Program-made: the position numbers and the translations under genes
In this document: positions 1-5,175 of the stretch, one piece after another
Position numbering within the stretch: the stretch's first letter is position 1
How the letters are laid out: the number at the start of each line of letters is the position of its first letter
The notes under the pieces: generated by a model
What the model saw: the letters and a program-made list of their open reading frames with translations, nothing else
Databases searched by the model: none
What the model was told of the DNA's origin: nothing
NCBI GenBank assembly: GCA_003451785.1
Contig: DMJL01000058.1
Span: forward strand, 1-5,175
Source: Bacteroidales bacterium
GTDB lineage: Bacteria; Bacteroidota; Bacteroidia; Bacteroidales; UBA7960
Direction of reading: 5' to 3'
Length of the DNA: 5,175 bases

Positions 1-1540
1 AAACATCCTGCTTTTGATTAGTTAAATCTTGACCAGGGATGGTCAAGGTACTTTTTAGGTATTCCAGCAGCGATTCCTCCACCATGTAGTTTACAATTTC
101 CCGCGGGGTGTAAAAGCTACCGGTTTGTTTCCGCGCGGTTGTTTGGGTATCGGGATTGTAGCTTGCCAATAGGTTTTCGAATACTTTGCCCAACAATTCA
201 GGGTCGAGGGCAATTTCCTCTTCAATCGGAGTGTTTTCGGCCACCGTAAATTTGTAGCTTTCAAGTAGGTTTATCAGACCTCTCGAGTTATAGCGTTTGT
301 TCTTGGTTCCATAAACATCGTTGAGGTCAACTTCTTTTTCTTCGCCAAAGAAAATGTGATCGGGCACTATGGCTCGTTTTTTGGCATTTCGGCTAAAGCC
401 GTCCACATATTGTATATTGCCTGCATCGTTGGGCTTATCAAGGCAATCAAATAAACCACCGTTCAAAAACGGTACGACATCAAATAATTTTAAAATTTCC
501 TCTTCGTGTATGGAAAAATGATTGGCGTATCGGTACAGGTTTTTTACACCGTATTCATCCTTGTTGATTTGTATGTTGCCTTCCTTGGCAAACTTTCGTT
601 CTCCCATTTTCTGGTTAAGGGTGCCAAAAAAGAGGTTTTGCAAAATGGCATTGTAGTAGTTATGCGATTTCTTATTTTGGTTAAAATCGCGCAAAACGCC
701 TGCTACAAAGTCTTTTCGAAACAGCGATGCAGGAACCAGATGCTTTTCTTTGATAAACCAAATAAAAATTACCCTCGTTATAAGCCGAATGAGGTTGGTG
801 GCATTGCGGACTTCAATTTTCTTTTCCAAATCATCAGGGAACGACACTTCGCTCATTGCAGCAAAATACCAATTGGAGATATCTTGAAAGAATTTCTTGT
901 TTAGGATGTTTACATCCAATACCTGCAACCAGCGCTGATGCAACTGCTCGTAGGTGCTAACGCCCGCAGGCTTAACTAAATCCAGCAAAATTCGAGTGTG
1001 TCCTGCGTGGGGCGATTGGGTGTGAATATCGCGCAGTATAATCACCTTTCCGGCCTTTTCGCCTTGTCGCCAATTTTGAAGGTACTTAAAGCGTTCGCTT
1101 AGGGCAATGGAAATTAGAGCTTCTTTTGCATCCAACAAGTATGTTGACGGATACTTTAAAACCAAAGCCACGGGCATCTTTTGGCTTGTGCGGTTAAAGG
1201 CGCGGGTAAGCTCAGAAATTTCTGCTCGGGTAGGTTGTTTGTTCAATTCCAAAGCAAACAGCATTAAGCCGTTGTAATTTTTATCGCCTTGTTCTATGGC
1301 TTGTGGGTAATCATACTTGTCATCAAACAAAGTTTTCTGAAAAACATTGTCGTCAATAATACCTATGAAATAGGTTTTGTCAATGGCGTTAAAAGTGTGG
1401 TTGTCTTTGTAGTGGTTTTTCAAAATATCCACAATTGGCAACTGCTCGGCTGTGTTAGAGTTGAGTTTAATGTTCAGCTGATGAAACAAGTTGGTAGCTG
1501 CAACAAAAAGATTGTCTGTATTGAATACATTCAGGTTCAT
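1..1540 (-). CDS. Eco57I-type adenine-specific DNA methylase/restriction protein, N-terminal 513 residues (3' end outside window)
   Basis: An uninterrupted frame runs from the ATG at 1540 (MNLNVFNTDN...) to the left edge with no stop. The last third is diagnostic: ENTPIEEEIALDPELLGKVFENLL at 435-458, cited here by its ends, then TARKQTGSFYTPREIVNYM at 468-486. The GSFYTP part (474-479, within nt 104-124) is motif X of N6-adenine methylases, which contacts S-adenosylmethionine. Motif I and the catalytic NPPY motif normally follow, so both lie beyond the edge. The N-terminal half matches, from memory, large Eco57I-type methylases: a domain with FALELNKQPTRAEI at 95-108 and an SLA-like segment near 144-152, then KDI-like LRDIHTQSPHAGH at 169-181, then NKKFFQDISNWYF at 214-226 and RNATNLIRLITR at 245-256. 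Relatives usually exceed 1,000 residues. No PD-(D/E)XK motif is clear in this part, so cleavage activity cannot be assigned. The start follows the KilA-N stop by six bases (TAA GTAGAG ATG) with only a weak purine-rich leader, which suggests coupled translation. Expected role: modification of host DNA, possibly also restriction. Confidence 0.9.
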   Translation of the reverse strand, partial: MNLNVFNTDNLFVAATNLFHQLNIKLNSNTAEQLPIVDILKNHYKDNHTFNAIDKTYFIGIIDDNVFQKTLFDDKYDYPQAIEQGDKNYNGLMLFALELNKQPTRAEISELTRAFNRTSQKMPVALVLKYPSTYLLDAKEALISIALSERFKYLQNWRQGEKAGKVIILRDIHTQSPHAGHTRILLDLVKPAGVSTYEQLHQRWLQVLDVNILNKKFFQDISNWYFAAMSEVSFPDDLEKKIEVRNATNLIRLITRVIFIWFIKEKHLVPASLFRKDFVAGVLRDFNQNKKSHNYYNAILQNLFFGTLNQKMGERKFAKEGNIQINKDEYGVKNLYRYANHFSIHEEEILKLFDVVPFLNGGLFDCLDKPNDAGNIQYVDGFSRNAKKRAIVPDHIFFGEEKEVDLNDVYGTKNKRYNSRGLINLLESYKFTVAENTPIEEEIALDPELLGKVFENLLASYNPDTQTTARKQTGSFYTPREIVNYMVEESLLEYLKSTLTIPGQDLTNQKQDV

Positions 1541-1546
1541 CTCTAC

Positions 1547-2377
1547 TTATTTTAATTTTTTGATGCTTATATTATTCACCAACGATTTCATTAGCTTAAT
1601 GGCTGTTTGGTTTAGGTGTTTCAGCCTTTCCAGTTGGGATAATCCCTGATGAATCAGCACCGAATTGATACTTTCTAAATTGGAAAGAACTACTAACTGT
1701 TCTATTGTAGCGAAATCCCGAATATTCACTTCTTTTTCGAGAATAGCGTCTCGCCATTGTTTAGCAGTAACACCAAACAATGCCACATTTAACAAATCTG
1801 CTTCATTGGCATATGCAAATTGTATCTGCTTGGTGGATAGTTTCTTTGGTATAAGGTTCTCTTTGATGGCATCGCTATGGATACGGTAATTTACCTTGGC
1901 AAGAGTCCTTTGGAGGTTCCATTCAAGTTTCAACTGATCATTTTCATCAGCTTTAAGTCGTTGAAACTCCTTAATAAGGTATAGCTTAAAACCCGAACTT
2001 ACCCATGAAGCAAATTCAAAGGCAATATCCTTATGAGCGAATGTTCCCCCGTTTTTCCCTTGCTTGGCAATGATACCTATTGCCTTTGTGGCCTCAATCC
2101 ATTTGGTTGGCGAAAGAGTAAATGCATTCGAACCTGCATCGAAGAGAAAGGAGTCGAATTCGACCCCTTTGAAATTTGGGTTGTTCGGCTGTTCCCAAAT
2201 CCATAGAAACTCTATAGTGGCGCGTGAACGCATCCAATTCTTAACTACATCTTTTGGTTCTTCTGCATTCTTATTCCTTGCTATATCAGTCAGAGGAATA
2301 AAATCTTCATTCCCAAGCTTAAATGTTGCCACCGGAATACCCTTTACTACCAAGATGTCTTTTTTAGCCATTTGCAT
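1547..2377 (-). CDS. KilA-N domain protein, complete, 276 aa
   Basis: Predicted cytoplasmic DNA-binding protein. Residues about 10-141 form a KilA-N domain, a fold found in phage and large-virus DNA-binding proteins. Its hallmark GGTFAHKDIAFEFASWVS lies at 110-127, followed by a helix ending near FQRLK (138-142); a tryptophan-rich stretch lies at 48-61. Residues about 145-276 are helical. They include NEADLLNVALFG at 191-202 and a leucine-rich segment at 227-265. I remember this tail from bacterial KilA-N proteins encoded next to restriction genes, and its function is unknown. No nuclease motif, signal peptide or membrane segment is visible. The start at 2377 is bounded by an in-frame TGA directly before the ATG; a second ATG two codons in (2371) is an alternative. 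Neither has a Shine-Dalgarno sequence. The gene lies 56 bases after the helicase stop and 6 bases before the methylase start, so co-transcription is likely. Its role (repressor, specificity accessory or passenger) is open. Confidence 0.92.
   Translation of the reverse strand: MQMAKKDILVVKGIPVATFKLGNEDFIPLTDIARNKNAEEPKDVVKNWMRSRATIEFLWIWEQPNNPNFKGVEFDSFLFDAGSNAFTLSPTKWIEATKAIGIIAKQGKNGGTFAHKDIAFEFASWVSSGFKLYLIKEFQRLKADENDQLKLEWNLQRTLAKVNYRIHSDAIKENLIPKKLSTKQIQFAYANEADLLNVALFGVTAKQWRDAILEKEVNIRDFATIEQLVVLSNLESINSVLIHQGLSQLERLKHLNQTAIKLMKSLVNNISIKKLK
2147..2170. repeat. Imperfect 24-base palindrome inside the KilA-N gene
   Basis: The two halves pair at 11 of 12 positions around a perfect 12-base core, GTCGAATTCGAC (2153-2164). 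The flanks AAAGG and CCTTT extend it, with one A/C mismatch at 2152/2165. On the minus strand it encodes KGVEFDSF (residues 70-77). It may be a chance by-product of the codons or a binding site for a dimeric DNA-binding protein; nothing else in the window supports a function. Confidence 0.5.
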
Positions 2378-2433
2378 TCAATGTTAACTGTGGCACATTG
2401 GAGATGATTGCGCTCTCGTGCTTTTTTTTGGTA
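2378..2433. other. 56-base spacer between helicase and KilA-N genes
   Basis: This is the longest gap between genes in the window. On the minus strand it carries an A-run of eight (2422-2429) shortly after the helicase stop, and it ends in TGA directly before the KilA-N ATG. I see no stem followed by a T-run in the direction of transcription, no Shine-Dalgarno sequence and no Bacteroidota-type -7 box (TAnnTTTG). Read-through from the helicase gene into the KilA-N gene is the simplest interpretation. A weak internal promoter cannot be excluded by eye. Confidence 0.6.
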
Positions 2434-5175
2434 TTATTTGGAGACTACAAACCAATTAATCAAATCGAAATTTTCGGCTTTGAATTTTTCCTCCAATTTC
2501 TTTTGCTCAGATGTGATTTTTTTGGGTAAGTAATCGCCTGTAAACAAATCTTGTATTTGATTTACCGCAACAGGCATTGCCTGTGCTTTAACCCAATCGC
2601 CAATTACATTAGCCAGTTTATCTATAGTACTTTTGTCCCCTTTGTCTATGTTTTTGGGCACAAATCGGGCTTCCAATTTATGATTCCGCAAAAGGCTAAG
2701 AATCTCTTGATTATTCCGTAACACCAAATTATCAATCTTGCCTTCTTCAATGTTTTGGTGTATCAAATGAATTTCATCATATTCGTGAATAATGGCTTCA
2801 TCAGGTTTTTGCGGATAGCCCAAAACAGCAACAATACTATCAGAAACGGATTGCCCCTTTTTGCTTTGATTTAATTTGAAACCCGTGAAAACTCCATTGG
2901 GAATATTCTGAAAAAACTCGGCGTTTCTTTTGAAGAAATCAAAAAGTTCCTGGCGGAATTGCTCTAAGGAAAGATCGTATAAGCCCAAAGTATCATCATT
3001 GGTTTCCACATCTTCCCAGGTAACTTGCAATTGTTCCAACATCTTTTGCGCTTGTCTTGGCAAAAGTGGATTATCTTCTATCATCTTTTGCAGTTCGGGC
3101 GTAATATTATCATCCAGCTCGGTGCCTACCACTGTCATTAAAGCCATACGATTCTCAACTCTAGATTTCAGGTTGAGATAGTCCTCATAGTTGGCTCCTG
3201 GCCAAAAGTTGATTCCTTTTATGATCTTGTTGGGCGAGCCAATTCTGTCTATACGACCCATTCTCTGAATCAGGCGTACCGGGTTCCAGTGAATGTCGTA
3301 GTTTACAACCGTATCGCAATCCTGCAAGTTTTGACCCTCACTCAAACAATCGGTTGCAATTAAAACATCTATAGGCTTACTTATTTTAAGCTTTGTGATT
3401 TCGTCGTGTTGTTCAATAATTTTCATCCACTCTTTGTATGGCACCTTCCATCTGCCGGTCTCCCTAAAATCTTCAGATAAGTTGATTCGTTCATACAAGT
3501 CTGACCAATCTTTTTCATGGTAGAGTTTGGTAAAAGGGGCAAATCGTTCCAGGATAGGTTCAAACTTATCGCCTGAATAACCATCAAATGTTTGGCACAC
3601 ACTACCAGAAACAAAAGCCACATTGGGTATTCCTCTTTTTCGCAATTCGTCGAAAAGGAAATTTGCCGTGTCTTTAAACACGGTGAACACCAATACTTTT
3701 TTGTTGTCGGATTTCTTTTGTTTGTTTACGATGTGCTCAATGAGTTTATTCAGTTTCTCGTCTTTCGCTGTTTGAGCGTTGAAGTCGGCTTCATACTTAT
3801 CCAAACTGTCTTTCAGGTTAGATAGCTTTTTAATATCTGCTTCTATGTGCGCTTTGAATTTATCAATATTGGTAATAGCGGAAAGCGGAATAGGTCGTTT
3901 CTTACCTAATGTGATGTGTACATCAGCCTCGCAATTCAATTCGGCAGCTGTTTCATCAATTTCGTCCTTCTCTTCTTCGGTCAATGCATCTACAATTGAA
4001 CCGTCGGTTTTGCTTTCAATAAATTGATTTACCTTATAAAGTGCGTTTGTATGATGCGCTAAGATATTCTCTACAGTGCTTTTAAATGAGAACCAACTCG
4101 ATTCTAACCGTTTCATCAAGAGAATATACATCATCTTAACGAGAAACTTTTGACGCATCTTTTCGTCTTCCAATACGCTTTTTGTCTGTATGTTATTAAT
4201 ATAATCGGCTGGTCTGTAGGCAGTAAGATTTACAGAAATAGCATCCAATATGTCGTCAAAAGATTTCAGATCACCAATATTTTCAGGTGTTAAAAACTCA
4301 TTTATTGGTTCTTCTTTTTTGGGGAAATTCATTTCACCAAACTCACCTTCAATCAGTTTTCGGGTTCTAGCTACAACCAAAGCGTCGGTAAGCTTCTCAA
4401 ACTTCTTGGGCAACTTTTCAATAAAATCTGCAATTTTTCTTTCTTTAAGCTCTGCCCATTCGCTGAAGTCCTTTTGTGCTGTCCTGAAAATAATTTCAAG
4501 GCTTTCAATTTCTAATTCCGTTTCCTTAAATCCATCATCAAGTCCTTTAGTCATTAGCTTCAACTGATTTCGAATGTCCATCAGCTTGTTATTGATAGGA
4601 GTTGCAGATAGGTGCATTACTTTCACATCCCTACTTTTATTTTCAGGCAACAAAACTTCATCAATCAGGAAATTGTATCGAGAAGATTTGTCGTTTCGAA
4701 GGTTGTGACTTTCATCAATTACAACAAGTAGTTTGGGCCTTGTTTTAAAATAACGCAGCGTTTTGTCATTGTAGCTATCAAAACGACCTTCTTGCAAATC
4801 GGTATGATACCGTATGTAAAAATCAATTTCATCTTTTTCAAATCTACTTTGATTTCCAACTCTGTATTGCTGCCAATTGTTGGATAGTTTCTTGGGACAG
4901 AGCAGCAGAATGGTGTAACCTTTTAGCTCAAAGTATTTCATAACTGCTAATGCTGTCCAAGTTTTACCCAAGCCAACTGCATCAGCTAAGATTGCACCGC
5001 TGAATTTCTGTAGCATCTTAATCAAACTGATTGCACCTTTTTGTTGGTAGGGAAATAGCGTTTTGTAAATAATGGTTTCTTCTAAGTGCGCTATCTCACG
5101 CTTAAAATCTGAATCACCAGTAAACTCCATTAAATCGCCCTTAAACATTTCATAAAGGACCTTGTAATAAAGATC
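2434..5175 (-). CDS. SNF2/DEAD-like superfamily 2 helicase, restriction/defence type (5' end truncated by window edge)
   Basis: Superfamily 2 DNA helicase/translocase, 913 residues visible. Numbering starts at the Met at 5148. RecA domain 1 (about 30-200) has Walker A AVGLGKT at 57-63 (nt 4960-4980), the Walker B/motif II box DESH at 145-148 and motif III SAT at 181-183. A helical, charged insertion follows (about 200-480). RecA domain 2 has motif IV KVLVFT at 484-489, motif V IATDCLSEGQN at 597-607 and motif VI QRMGRIDRIGS at 628-638 (nt 3235-3267). All motifs look intact, so it should be an active ATPase. The tail (about 720-904) is a family-specific C-terminal region with no motif I can name. 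The frame stays open above 5148 to the edge (residues DLYYKVLYE), and these fit the helix that precedes the Q-like motif in related helicases. The Met at 5148 is therefore probably internal and the real start lies to the right. From memory, relatives carry an N-terminal phospholipase D-like nuclease domain; this cannot be seen here. First gene of the visible operon. The helicase call is secure; the defence role is inferred. Confidence 0.93.
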   Translation of the reverse strand, partial: DLYYKVLYEMFKGDLMEFTGDSDFKREIAHLEETIIYKTLFPYQQKGAISLIKMLQKFSGAILADAVGLGKTWTALAVMKYFELKGYTILLLCPKKLSNNWQQYRVGNQSRFEKDEIDFYIRYHTDLQEGRFDSYNDKTLRYFKTRPKLLVVIDESHNLRNDKSSRYNFLIDEVLLPENKSRDVKVMHLSATPINNKLMDIRNQLKLMTKGLDDGFKETELEIESLEIIFRTAQKDFSEWAELKERKIADFIEKLPKKFEKLTDALVVARTRKLIEGEFGEMNFPKKEEPINEFLTPENIGDLKSFDDILDAISVNLTAYRPADYINNIQTKSVLEDEKMRQKFLVKMMYILLMKRLESSWFSFKSTVENILAHHTNALYKVNQFIESKTDGSIVDALTEEEKDEIDETAAELNCEADVHITLGKKRPIPLSAITNIDKFKAHIEADIKKLSNLKDSLDKYEADFNAQTAKDEKLNKLIEHIVNKQKKSDNKKVLVFTVFKDTANFLFDELRKRGIPNVAFVSGSVCQTFDGYSGDKFEPILERFAPFTKLYHEKDWSDLYERINLSEDFRETGRWKVPYKEWMKIIEQHDEITKLKISKPIDVLIATDCLSEGQNLQDCDTVVNYDIHWNPVRLIQRMGRIDRIGSPNKIIKGINFWPGANYEDYLNLKSRVENRMALMTVVGTELDDNITPELQKMIEDNPLLPRQAQKMLEQLQVTWEDVETNDDTLGLYDLSLEQFRQELFDFFKRNAEFFQNIPNGVFTGFKLNQSKKGQSVSDSIVAVLGYPQKPDEAIIHEYDEIHLIHQNIEEGKIDNLVLRNNQEILSLLRNHKLEARFVPKNIDKGDKSTIDKLANVIGDWVKAQAMPVAVNQIQDLFTGDYLPKKITSEQKKLEEKFKAENFDLINWFVVSK

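Noticed and set aside
1..1540. Possible frameshift or pseudogene in the methylase
   Set aside because: Codon-by-codon reading from 1540 to the left edge found no stop and a continuous match to the expected order of family motifs, so the visible part is intact.
506..1555. Plus-strand open frames at 506-904 and 1289-1555
   Set aside because: They lie opposite a continuous minus-strand frame that carries recognisable methylase motifs. Their translations show no known family signature, so they are antisense shadows.
2401..2430. T-run (plus strand) after GAGA...TCTC as a possible terminator
   Set aside because: The stem is only four bases. The T-run is on the plus strand, opposite to the direction of all genes here, so it cannot end their transcripts.
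3666..3683. Inverted repeat CCGTGT-6-ACACGG as a possible hairpin or terminator
   Set aside because: It is a six-base stem inside the helicase RecA domain 2 coding region with no following T-run. Stems of this size are expected by chance.
1665..4567. Further plus-strand frames opposite the KilA-N and helicase genes, and a minus-strand frame at 3423-3623
   Set aside because: All overlap strong coding sequence in another frame and have low-complexity or nondescript translations without domain motifs.
1..5175. Difference in base composition between methylase and helicase genes as a sign of separate origin
   Set aside because: Hand counts of a few 60-base lines gave roughly 42 percent G+C for the methylase part and 38 percent for the helicase. 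The sample is small and the gap too slight to support a mosaic origin.

Overview
The window holds three genes, all on the minus strand and read right to left. They look like one operon of restriction-type (anti-phage or DNA-processing) genes. The order is: a large SNF2/DEAD-like helicase (5' end cut by the right edge, stop at 2434), a complete KilA-N domain protein (2377 to 1547), and the N-terminal 513 residues of a large Eco57I-type adenine-specific DNA methylase/restriction protein (start at 1540, running off the left edge). Essentially every base is coding. The only gaps are 56 bases after the helicase and 6 bases between the KilA-N gene and the methylase gene. No RNA gene, CRISPR array, insertion sequence or convincing terminator was seen.

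The DNA is AT-rich and the starts lack a strong Shine-Dalgarno sequence. The KilA-N protein resembles, from memory, those common in Bacteroidota. A Bacteroidota host (Cytophagia/Flavobacteriia-like) is therefore the best guess; this is inference from composition and family resemblance, not from a marker gene.

How the genes may work together: the helicase carries complete ATPase motifs, and its first residues in the window read like the interior of a longer protein, so another domain probably lies to the right of the window. The methylase would mark host DNA, and may itself carry restriction activity. The helicase would translocate on, remodel or help degrade unmodified DNA. The KilA-N protein sits between the two in the same direction and is six bases from the methylase, so it is probably co-transcribed. 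It may be a regulator, a DNA-recognition accessory or a passenger. Pairing a SNF2-like helicase with a large adenine methylase is the logic of class 1 DISARM and of some type IIG/helicase restriction modules. The window does not contain the other genes that would decide between these.
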